Below are positions 1 through 5,062 of a DNA stretch of 6,986 nt, in pieces. Both the position numbers and the translations under genes were made by a program. Each line of letters begins with the position of its first letter. Within the stretch, counting starts at the first letter, position 1. Source of the stretch: Streptococcus sp. UBA6071 (GTDB taxonomy: Bacteria; Bacillota; Bacilli; Lactobacillales; Streptococcaceae); contig DIXV01000138.1 in the NCBI GenBank assembly GCA_002436115.1, positions 14,577 through 21,562 of the forward strand. The letters are read 5' to 3'. The notes under the pieces were generated by a model. It saw nothing but the letters and a program-made list of their open reading frames with translations, ran no database searches and had not been told where the DNA came from.

Positions 1-16
1 GGTTATCGGTTTTTTA
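1..16 (+). terminator. Possible 3' half of a terminator from a plus-strand gene outside the window
   Basis: The window opens with GGTTATCGG followed by a run of six T. That is what the right arm and U-tract of a plus-strand intrinsic terminator look like, for a gene converging on cysK. The left arm would lie before position 1, so this is a guess from half a structure. Confidence 0.25.
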
Positions 17-24
17 TTGAGCAG

Positions 25-47
25 TTCTGACTGTATCTTGGTCAGAA
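25..47. repeat. Small inverted repeat just downstream of cysK
   Basis: TTCTGAC (25-31) and GTCAGAA (41-47) form a perfect 7-bp stem with a 9-nt loop, starting 2 nt beyond the cysK stop codon. Read on the cysK strand it is followed by CTGCTCAATAAAAAACC, not by a U-run, so it is not a standard intrinsic terminator. It may still protect or help end the cysK transcript. Confidence 0.4.
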
Positions 48-48
48 A

Positions 49-972
49 TCAATCAAATTCATAAAGAGCGGTTGACAAGTAACGTTCACCGTTGTCTGGA
101 GTGATGGCCAATACTTTTTTTCCTGCTCCTAGTTCTTTTGCGACTTGAATAGCAGCATAGACTGCAGCCGCTGAGGAAATACCAAGTAGGAAGCCTTCTT
201 GACCTCCAATGACACGTCCTGTTGCAATGGCATCATCAGAAGATACTCGGACAATCCCATCATAAGAATGCGTATCCAATGTTTCAGGAATAAAGCCTGC
301 GGAGATGCCTTGGATTTTATGTGGTCCAGGCTTTTCACCAGATAAAACAGCAGACTCATTTGCCTCTACAGCATAGATTTTAATCTCAGGGTTAGCCTTT
401 TTCAAGACACGAGAAACCCCTGTTATTGTCCCGCCTGTTCCTACACCAGAGACAAAGGCATCAAGTCCAGTTTCACCAAAAGCCTCTAAAATTTCAGGGC
501 CAGTCGTTGCTTCATGAATGTCAGGGTTGGCTTGATTGATGAACTGTTGAGGGACAAAGGCCTTCTTATCAGCAGCGATTTCTTGAGCTTTAGCAATGGC
601 TCCCTTCATCCCTTCAGAACCAGGTGTCAAGACAAGCTCGGCTCCGTAGGCTTGGATAATTTTACGACGCTCGATAGACATGGTGTCAGGCATGACAATG
701 ATAACTTTATATCCCAAAGCAGCGCCTACAAACGAGAGACCGATACCGGTATTTCCAGAGGTGGGTTCCACGATAGTATCTCCAGGCTTAAGAACGCCTC
801 GTGCTTCAGCATCTTTGATCATATTGAGAGCGATACGATCTTTGACGGACGATCCAGGATTAAAGGCTTCCAATTTAACATAGACATCTGCAGCTCCATC
901 AGGAACGATACGATTTAATTTAACAATGGGTGTTTTCCCCACCAATTCTGTAATATTTTGATATAAGACCAT
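49..972 (-). CDS. cysK: Cysteine synthase (O-acetylserine sulfhydrylase, CysK)
   Basis: This is a cytoplasmic, PLP-dependent enzyme of the fold-type II family that makes L-cysteine from O-acetylserine and sulfide. It has 307 residues, the usual length. Visible landmarks are the PLP lysine K44 in SSVKDR, the substrate loop TSGNTG (71-76), the phosphate-binding glycine loop GVGTGGT (176-182) and GISSAAA (264-270) holding the serine that contacts the PLP ring. A start six codons upstream, at 990, is possible, but GAGG at 981-984 sits 8 nt before the ATG at 970-972 and lies inside that longer reading, so the shorter protein is chosen. It has its own promoter and a likely CmbR site upstream. CysM-type paralogues are the main alternative name; the sequence reads most like streptococcal CysK as I remember it. 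Confidence 0.95.
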   Translation of the reverse strand: MVLYQNITELVGKTPIVKLNRIVPDGAADVYVKLEAFNPGSSVKDRIALNMIKDAEARGVLKPGDTIVEPTSGNTGIGLSFVGAALGYKVIIVMPDTMSIERRKIIQAYGAELVLTPGSEGMKGAIAKAQEIAADKKAFVPQQFINQANPDIHEATTGPEILEAFGETGLDAFVSGVGTGGTITGVSRVLKKANPEIKIYAVEANESAVLSGEKPGPHKIQGISAGFIPETLDTHSYDGIVRVSSDDAIATGRVIGGQEGFLLGISSAAAVYAAIQVAKELGAGKKVLAITPDNGERYLSTALYEFD

Positions 973-980
973 GATGCTTA

Positions 981-984
981 CCTC
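981..984 (-). promoter_or_regulatory. cysK ribosome-binding site that decides the start
   Basis: On the minus strand GAGG is followed by 8 nt and then ATG (972-970). No comparable Shine-Dalgarno sequence stands before the upstream ATG at 990-988, so the shorter CysK is preferred. Confidence 0.75.
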
Positions 985-1005
985 ATTCATTTTGATATGA
1001 TATTA

Positions 1006-1034
1006 AGTATAGAGCTTTTTGTGCGGTTTGTAAA
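1006..1034 (-). promoter_or_regulatory. cysK promoter
   Basis: On the minus strand, TTTACA (-35, 1029-1034) and TATACT (-10, 1006-1011) are separated by exactly 17 bp. Transcription would start near position 1000, leaving a leader of about 28 nt. The -35 lies 12 bp downstream of the CYS-box-like site, a normal position for a LysR-type activator. Confidence 0.75.
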
Positions 1035-1038
1035 ATAT

Positions 1039-1067
1039 AAAAAAGCTATCAACTTGATAGCTTTTTT
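1039..1067 (-). terminator. Intrinsic terminator of yigZ
   Basis: GCTATCA and TGATAGC form a 7-bp stem with a 3-nt loop, flanked by A6 and T6. The perfect pairing continues to 17 bp if the AT-rich ends are counted (1035-1071). On the minus strand the U-tract follows directly. The yigZ stop codon (1066-1068) lies inside the upstream arm. The T6 on the other side makes it bidirectional in form, although no plus-strand gene ends here. Confidence 0.75.
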
Positions 1068-1073
1068 ATATCA
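1047..1073 (-). promoter_or_regulatory. CYS-box: predicted CmbR (LysR-type) binding site for cysK
   Basis: Read on the minus strand this is TGATA, 9 nt, TATCA, 3 nt, TGATA. It fits the CmbR motif described for streptococcal cysteine and methionine genes as I recall it (TGATA-N9-TATCA-N2-4-TGATA). The position just upstream of the cysK -35 suits activation when cysteine is short or O-acetylserine accumulates. The distal TGATA is formed by the last two sense codons of yigZ. The site overlaps the yigZ terminator, so part of the symmetry could come from the terminator alone. Confidence 0.65.
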
Positions 1074-1695
1074 AAGGAACTTCAACAGCGCGTATATCTG
1101 ACAGCTCAAAACGTGCCTTACCATGAAAAAATTCTGTTAGTGAGCTTACGATTGCGGAAGTTTCCGTCTGATCTACAAAAACTTCCGTCTGGACATCCGT
1201 TGAAAAGAGGGTCCCGTTTTCTACTAACTGGTAACGGTTTAAGAAAGCCCCTAGATCTTGATATTGAGCATAGGAGAGAGTCAAGTGAATGCCTTGTTGT
1301 TCCTTAACGTCAACTCGACCAATTGCTTCAACCGCATGAGAAACATTTCCTGAATAGGCACGGATGAGTCCACCAGAACCGAGTTTAATTCCTCCGAAAT
1401 AACGTGTAACAACGGCAACGACATTGGTTAAATGTAACTTTTCGAGACAGGCTAACATGGGAACACCTGCTGTTCCGCTAGGTTCACCATCATCACTGCT
1501 TCGCTTGATTTGACTGCGCTCTCCTAGGATAAAGGCAGAGCAGTTATGGTTAGCTTTGTGATGCTTTTTTTTGATGTCTTGGATAAAATCTCTAGCCTCA
1601 TCCTCCGTCCGAATACGTTTCAAATGGCAGATAAAGCGGGACTTTTTAATATCTTCCTCAAAGCGTCCTTCACTGGCAATGGTTATATAATTCAT
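1066..1695 (-). CDS. yigZ: YigZ/IMPACT family protein (UPF0029)
   Basis: This is a 209-residue member of the YigZ (E. coli)/YvyE (B. subtilis)/IMPACT family. The family's signatures are clear: KKSRFICHLKRI near the N-terminus (17-28), DDGEPSGTAG (68-77) and RYFGGIKLGSGGLIRAY (98-114). A smaller C-terminal DUF1949-type domain follows, at about 138-195. The eukaryotic relative IMPACT binds GCN1 in translation control; the bacterial function is not settled, and I would not assign a substrate. The gene is divergent from comFA, with 55 bp between start codons. The start is odd: AGGAG (1717-1721) stands about 21 nt before the ATG, and an in-frame stop just upstream excludes a longer protein. I saw no convincing promoter. 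It ends in the terminator at 1039-1067. Confidence 0.9.
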   Translation of the reverse strand: MNYITIASEGRFEEDIKKSRFICHLKRIRTEDEARDFIQDIKKKHHKANHNCSAFILGERSQIKRSSDDGEPSGTAGVPMLACLEKLHLTNVVAVVTRYFGGIKLGSGGLIRAYSGNVSHAVEAIGRVDVKEQQGIHLTLSYAQYQDLGAFLNRYQLVENGTLFSTDVQTEVFVDQTETSAIVSSLTEFFHGKARFELSDIRAVEVPLI

Positions 1696-1735
1696 AGCAC
1701 TAGTTTATCAAGATTTCTCCTTTTTTTCAAAAATT

Positions 1736-1743
1736 TCCGAATA
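1736..1743 (+). promoter_or_regulatory. Combox (ComX/SigX promoter element) of the comFA-comFC operon
   Basis: TCCGAATA differs at one base from the streptococcal combox TACGAATA, and it follows a T-rich tract (CTCC plus T7 at 1717-1727), which is typical of late-competence promoters. ComX, the competence sigma factor, would recognise it. Only 7 nt separate it from the comFA ATG, so the mRNA should have almost no leader. Confidence 0.75.
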
Positions 1744-1750
1744 AAAAGGT

Positions 1751-3064
1751 ATGGAAGATTTGAAAGATTATCATGGCCGCTTGTTTGTCCAGTCCAGATT
1801 ATCCCCAGATGTGCAACGTCAAGCGGAGACCTTGCCCACCATGCGTGAGGAAAAAGACGGTCTTTTTTGCAACCGATGTGCTAGCCCGATTGATAAAAGG
1901 AAATCTGCTCTCCCTATTGGGGGTTTTTATTGCCGAACTTGTTTACTGTTAGGACGAGTGAGGAGTGACCAAGCACTCTATTACTTTCCTCAGCAAGCCT
2001 TTGACATGCCTGTCTCTCTTTTGTGGGAGGGGCAGTTGACACCTTTTCAGGCAGCTATTTCTAAAGACCTCTGTTTAGCGGTTGAAAAAGGTAGAGATAG
2101 TTTGGTTCACGCTGTAACAGGTGCTGGGAAAACGGAGATGATTTATCAGGTTCTTATCAAACACCTCACAAAAGGGCACTCGGTGTGCATTGCAAGTCCT
2201 CGTATTGATGTCTGCATAGAACTCCATAAGCGATTGGCAAAGGATTTTTCCTGTCCGATTGCTCTCTTACATGGTCAAGGGGAGGCCTATTTTCGAACCC
2301 CTCTAGTGATTGCAACGACTCATCAACTGTTAACCTTTTATCAGGCGTTTGATTTGTTAATTGTTGATGAAGTTGACGCCTTTCCTTTTGTGGATAATGC
2401 CATGCTTTACCAAGCGGTGAAAAATTGCTTAAAGCCAAGAGGGAGAAAAATTTTCTTAACTGCAACGACAACAGACGAACTGGATAGACAGGTTCAGAGA
2501 AAAGAGTTAGACTTACTGCGTTTACCAAGGCGTTTTCACGAAAACCCCTTAGTCCTACCTCAAAAAATCTGGCTAAGCGATCTTATTAAGAAAGTGAAGA
2601 GGGGCAAACTTCCGAGAAGGCTCAAGCACTATATTAAGAAGCAACGCGAGACTGGCTATCCTCTCTTAATCTTTATGCCAGAAATTGCAATGGGACAGGT
2701 TTTTTCGACAGTATTACAAGCTGTTTTTCCTGAAGAAAAAGTGGCCTTCGTCTCTAGCCAGACTGAAAATCGACTGCAACTGGTCACTGCTTTTCGAGAT
2801 AGGGAGATTAGTATTTTAGTATCAACCACGATTTTGGAACGAGGCGTCACTTTTCCCTTTGTAGATGTCTTTGTTTTGGAATCCAATCATCGCCTCTATA
2901 CAAAATCAAGTCTTATCCAAATTGGAGGGAGGGTTGGAAGGAGTTTAGAACGTCCAACAGGGCTACTTTATTTCTTTCAAGATGGTACTAATAAAGCGAT
3001 TGAAACAGCAATTGCTGAAATCAAATTGATGAATAAGGAGAGTGGCCTATGTCATCGTGTCTGA
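1751..3064 (+). CDS. comFA: ComFA, ATP-dependent DNA-uptake helicase/translocase
   Basis: ComFA is a late-competence superfamily 2 ATPase on the cytoplasmic side of the membrane. It is thought to help pull single-stranded DNA in through the ComEC channel. The 437 residues show an N-terminal four-cysteine zinc site (C40, C43, C61, C64), LTPFQ (96-100), Walker A AVTGAGKT (121-128), SPR (149-151), the DEVD box (206-209), LTATT (236-240), STTILERG (358-365) and the arginine-finger motif QIGGRVGR (390-397). All catalytic motifs are intact. The ATG at 1751 gives an N-terminus that aligns with pneumococcal ComFA as I remember it (GRLF at 9-12), but it lies 1 nt after AAGG and 7 nt after the combox. 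A TTG at 1760, codon 4, is a possible alternative. The 3' end overlaps comFC by 16 nt. Confidence 0.95.
   Translation: MEDLKDYHGRLFVQSRLSPDVQRQAETLPTMREEKDGLFCNRCASPIDKRKSALPIGGFYCRTCLLLGRVRSDQALYYFPQQAFDMPVSLLWEGQLTPFQAAISKDLCLAVEKGRDSLVHAVTGAGKTEMIYQVLIKHLTKGHSVCIASPRIDVCIELHKRLAKDFSCPIALLHGQGEAYFRTPLVIATTHQLLTFYQAFDLLIVDEVDAFPFVDNAMLYQAVKNCLKPRGRKIFLTATTTDELDRQVQRKELDLLRLPRRFHENPLVLPQKIWLSDLIKKVKRGKLPRRLKHYIKKQRETGYPLLIFMPEIAMGQVFSTVLQAVFPEEKVAFVSSQTENRLQLVTAFRDREISILVSTTILERGVTFPFVDVFVLESNHRLYTKSSLIQIGGRVGRSLERPTGLLYFFQDGTNKAIETAIAEIKLMNKESGLCHRV
3035..3040 (+). promoter_or_regulatory. comFC ribosome-binding site inside comFA
   Basis: AAGGAG stands 8 nt before the comFC ATG (3049) and lies within the comFA coding sequence. 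Ribosomes finishing comFA at 3064 pass over this start, which favours translational coupling. Confidence 0.75.
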
Positions 3065-3717
3065 TTTGCCAAGAAAATAGTCAGATGGAATTATCGTTTA
3101 AAGACCTCTTCCTTTTGAAGAAGGAAGAAGACGATCTTTGTTCAAGCTGCCATGCTTCATTTGAGCAAATCTCTCAGAACCACTGCCCTAAGTGCTTTAA
3201 AAGTGGATGGGATAAAGTCTGTCAAGACTGCCAGCACTGGCTGAGAAATGGTTTTGAAGTTCAACATTCGAGTCTTTATAAGTATAATCAAGCGATGAAA
3301 GATTATTTTAGCCAATATAAGTTTCAAGGCGACTATTACCTGCGATTTGCATTTGCTAAGCTTATCAAAAGGGAATTAAAGAGTTATGAAAAAACACATC
3401 AGCTAATCCCCATCCCCATTAGCCAGAACCGTCTCTCTAAAAGAGGTTTTAATCAAGTGACTGGATTTTTAGAGGCTGCGGGGATTTCGTATCATAACCT
3501 ATTAGAAAAAGAAGAGACCCGTGAGCAGACTAGTAAGACCAGAAGTGAACGCCTGAAAATGCAGCAAGCTTTTTCAATTAAGAACCAAGCCGATTTAGCA
3601 AGCAAGGTTCTCCTAATAGACGATGTTTACACGACAGGTACGACCCTACAATTGGCAAAAATCTGCCTTCAAACCGCAGGCGTCAGAGAAATTCAAACAT
3701 TCTCACTTGCAAGATAA
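3049..3717 (+). CDS. comFC: ComFC, phosphoribosyltransferase-like competence protein
   Basis: This is a 222-residue ComFC/GntX-family protein, the partner of ComFA in transformation. Eight cysteines lie in four CxxC pairs (4/7, 31/34, 46/49, 58/61), enough for two zinc sites. The C-terminal part is a type I phosphoribosyltransferase fold with the diagnostic loop LIDDVYTTGTT (189-199). The family is needed for efficient transformation, and the two Asp of the loop suggest nucleotide or phosphoribosyl binding; its reaction is not established as far as I know. The start is fixed by AAGGAG 8 nt upstream. It shares the combox promoter with comFA. No terminator is visible before the hpf promoter 9 nt downstream, so competence transcripts could read into hpf. 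Confidence 0.94.
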   Translation: MSSCLICQENSQMELSFKDLFLLKKEEDDLCSSCHASFEQISQNHCPKCFKSGWDKVCQDCQHWLRNGFEVQHSSLYKYNQAMKDYFSQYKFQGDYYLRFAFAKLIKRELKSYEKTHQLIPIPISQNRLSKRGFNQVTGFLEAAGISYHNLLEKEETREQTSKTRSERLKMQQAFSIKNQADLASKVLLIDDVYTTGTTLQLAKICLQTAGVREIQTFSLAR

Positions 3718-3726
3718 GTAAAACCA

Positions 3727-3755
3727 TTGCAAGAAGCGTAGGAAAATGGTATAAT
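3727..3755 (+). promoter_or_regulatory. hpf promoter (extended -10)
   Basis: TTGCAA (3727-3732), a 17-bp spacer and a perfect TATAAT (3750-3755) preceded by TGG make a strong vegetative promoter. An inverted repeat, ACCATT (3723-3728) and AATGGT (3745-3750), overlaps both elements and might be an operator, but it could be chance. The ribosome-binding site GAGGA (3788-3792) is 6 nt before the hpf ATG. Confidence 0.8.
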
Positions 3756-3798
3756 ATTAACGTATAAATCGCTAAGGCGTTAGAAAAGAGGAACTTAT

Positions 3799-4338
3799 AT
3801 GATTAAGTACAATATTCGCGGTGAAAACCTTGAAGTGACAGAAGCTATTCGTGACTATGCTGAGTTGAAGTTGGGTAAGGTTGAGAAATATTTTAGCTCT
3901 GACGTGGAATTGAACGTTAAGGTGAATTTGAAAGTTTATCGTGAAAGAACAGCCAAAGTAGAAGTGACTATCCCACTTGGACAAGTGACCCTTCGGGCTG
4001 AAGACGTTTCTCAAGATATGTATGGGTCTATTGACTTGGTTGTGGATAAGATTGAACGACAGATTCGCAAAAATAAGACCAAAATTGAAAAACGCCATCG
4101 TGAGAAAAAAGCAACGGGGAAACTCTTCACAGAAGCTTTAGTCGAAGAGAAGGGAACAGATGTAAAGGTTGTTCGGACCAAGCAAGTGGATCTAAAACCA
4201 ATGAGTTTGGATGAGGCTCTCCTTCAGATGGAATTGGTGGGACATGACTTCTTTATCTATACAGATGTGGACACCAATGCAACACACGTTATTTATAAAC
4301 GAGAAGATGGCGATGTCGGTCTTCTTGAAGCCAAATAA
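3799..4338 (+). CDS. hpf: Long-form ribosome hibernation-promoting factor (Hpf/RaiA family)
   Basis: Hpf binds the 30S decoding region and silences ribosomes under stress or in stationary phase; the long form also pairs two 70S particles into 100S dimers. At 179 residues this is the long type usual in Firmicutes. The N-terminal ribosome-binding domain (about 1-100) begins MIKYNIRGENLEVTEAIRDY and ends in a basic stretch (87-104). A variable linker leads to the C-terminal dimerisation domain (about 123-179) with DLKPM (131-135) and GHDFFIY (148-154). The start is supported by GAGGA 6 nt upstream and a promoter at 3727-3755. It follows the competence operon in the same direction but has its own promoter, so co-regulation with comF is not required. 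Two hairpins follow the stop codon. Confidence 0.94.
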   Translation: MIKYNIRGENLEVTEAIRDYAELKLGKVEKYFSSDVELNVKVNLKVYRERTAKVEVTIPLGQVTLRAEDVSQDMYGSIDLVVDKIERQIRKNKTKIEKRHREKKATGKLFTEALVEEKGTDVKVVRTKQVDLKPMSLDEALLQMELVGHDFFIYTDVDTNATHVIYKREDGDVGLLEAK

Positions 4339-4344
4339 GTCTCT

Positions 4345-4372
4345 GTTCTCCTAAAGTTATTTTTTAGGGAAC
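4345..4372 (+). repeat. Hairpin after hpf, no U-tract
   Basis: GTTC-T-CCTAAA (4345-4355) pairs with TTTAGG-GAAC (4363-4372), giving 10 bp with one bulged T and a 7-nt loop that is part of a T6 run. What follows is TCCTTCAAG, not a U-run. It lies 7 nt past the hpf stop and may stabilise or weakly terminate the hpf transcript. Confidence 0.5.
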
Positions 4373-4384
4373 TCCTTCAAGAGA

Positions 4385-4427
4385 CGAGGAACTTAGCAGC
4401 GTTTTAACACCCTTGCTAAGTTCCTCG
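4385..4427. repeat. Perfect 14-bp inverted repeat between hpf and tRNA-Leu
   Basis: CGAGGAACTTAGCA (4385-4398) and TGCTAAGTTCCTCG (4414-4427) are exact reverse complements around a 15-nt loop. Flanking CAAGA (4378-4382) and TCTTG (4434-4438) can extend the stem past an internal loop. There is no U-tract on either strand, so it is not a canonical terminator. It lies 58 bp upstream of the tRNA -35. Candidates are a processed 3' end of hpf mRNA, a small RNA, or a copy of a dispersed palindrome. Confidence 0.65.
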
Positions 4428-4484
4428 CCTTGGTCTTGGAGGCCTCAGTTGTCAAGAGAAGTTCTAAAAAATAAAGAAAGAGTA

Positions 4485-4513
4485 TTGACAAGTCCTCTTA
4501 TAACTGGTAGAAT
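4485..4513 (+). promoter_or_regulatory. tRNA-Leu promoter
   Basis: A consensus TTGACA (4485-4490), a 17-bp spacer and TAGAAT (4508-4513) preceded by TGG form a very strong promoter, as expected for a stable RNA. The -10 ends 13 nt before the mature tRNA 5' end, so little or no 5' leader would need removal by RNase P. Confidence 0.85.
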
Positions 4514-4526
4514 AGATTTTGTTGTA

Positions 4527-4612
4527 GCGGGGATGGCGGAATTGGCAGACGCGCAGGACTAAGGATCCTGTGACCGCTTTAGGTCGTGAGGGTTCAAGTC
4601 CCTCTCTCCGCA
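4527..4612 (+). tRNA. tRNA-Leu, anticodon AAG
   Basis: The 86-nt RNA folds as a type II tRNA. The acceptor GCGGGGA (4527-4533) pairs with TCTCCGC (4605-4611). The anticodon stem CAGGA/TCCTG (4554-4558, 4566-4570) holds the loop CTAAGGA, putting AAG at 4561-4563. The long variable arm has GACC/GGTC (4572-4575, 4582-4585), and the T arm is GAGGG-TTCAAGT-CCCTC (4588-4604). The discriminator is A4612; no CCA is encoded, so the tail must be added. It reads CUU, and also CUC if A34 is deaminated to inosine by a TadA-type enzyme. It is a single-gene unit with its own promoter and terminator. Confidence 0.95.
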
Positions 4613-4615
4613 AAG

Positions 4616-4645
4616 AAAGAGTTGAGCGTTTTCTCAGCTCTTTTT
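4616..4645 (+). terminator. tRNA-Leu intrinsic terminator
   Basis: AGAGTTGAG (4618-4626) pairs with CTCAGCTCT (4633-4641), a 9-bp stem with one G-U pair and a 6-nt loop, followed by a T5 tail (4641-4645). It begins 4 nt after the tRNA 3' end. Confidence 0.9.
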
Positions 4646-4687
4646 GTATGCCGTATTTACAGAGCCAGCGAAAAGCTAACACTCCTT

Positions 4688-4712
4688 ATAAATAAGGGCG
4701 CATCCTATTTAT
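4688..4712 (+). repeat. Bulged hairpin after tRNA-Leu
   Basis: ATAAAT-A-AGG (4688-4697) pairs with CCT-ATTTAT (4704-4712): 9 bp with one bulged A and the 6-nt loop GCGCAT. No U-run follows. It is AT-rich and could be chance. Confidence 0.35.
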
Positions 4713-5004
4713 CCAGTTCAGAATCAGTCATATTGCCACGGTTTGGTTAGTTGTAAATGTGCTTTGATAAGACAAACTGGTCTACTAAAGTAAGGAACTT
4801 GCACGGCAAATGAAATAGATAAGCAACTAACTCGGACTCTTTCTTTTCTAAACTCATTAAGAAAAGGGATGCTGTCGGAGAGATTTATTTTTACAAATGT
4901 AAGAGGTGACAGATTATTTGAAGGCAAAAGCTTTCAAAAAACTAAAAGGCTTTCAAGAAAACAGATAAACTTTCTAGGAAAGACTGGTAATTTCTTTCTA
5001 AACG

Positions 5005-5013
5005 TGATAAAAT
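5005..5013 (+). promoter_or_regulatory. Candidate fba promoter (-10 region)
   Basis: TGA followed by TAAAAT (5008-5013) is an extended -10. The -35 position (about 4984-4990, CTGGTAA) is poor, so this promoter would lean on the extended element or on an activator; the CTTTC-TAG-GAAAG palindrome lies just upstream. The mRNA leader would be about 43 nt. It is the best candidate I see, not a certain one. Confidence 0.45.
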
Positions 5014-5062
5014 TATCAATGTAAATGGTTTTTACTCAAAAAATAAATAGGAGGCCTGATAA

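Larger units (their letters stand above)
4646..5062 (+). other. 417-bp non-coding stretch between tRNA-Leu and fba
   Basis: I find no convincing gene here. Reading frames are short, start with TTG or lack a ribosome-binding site. It holds a bulged hairpin (4688-4712), a distant pair GTTAGTTG (4746-4753) and CAACTAAC (4824-4831 or within a base or two), a direct repeat GCTTTCAA (4930-4937, 4949-4956), a short palindrome CTTTC-TAG-GAAAG (4970-4982), and the likely fba promoter and ribosome-binding site at its 3' end. Part of 4720-4930 may be a dispersed repeat or a small RNA gene, but the sequence alone does not decide this. Confidence 0.5.

Noticed and set aside
973..990. Six extra N-terminal codons on CysK (start at 990)
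   Set aside because: The Shine-Dalgarno GAGG lies within this segment at proper distance from the inner ATG, and the shorter protein matches the family N-terminus.
4464..4682. A 72-residue minus-strand frame across the tRNA
   Set aside because: It is the complement of tRNA-Leu and its promoter and terminator, a common artefact.
4724..4927. A 67-residue minus-strand reading frame in the gap before fba
   Set aside because: It begins with TTG, has no ribosome-binding site and shows no domain I recognise. It overlaps the unexplained non-coding stretch; if that proves to be a dispersed repeat, this frame may recur as a spurious protein.
4923..4937. A catabolite-response (cre) site before fba
   Set aside because: The minus-strand reading TTGAAAGCTTTTGCC resembles the consensus but lacks the central CG and has a second mismatch.
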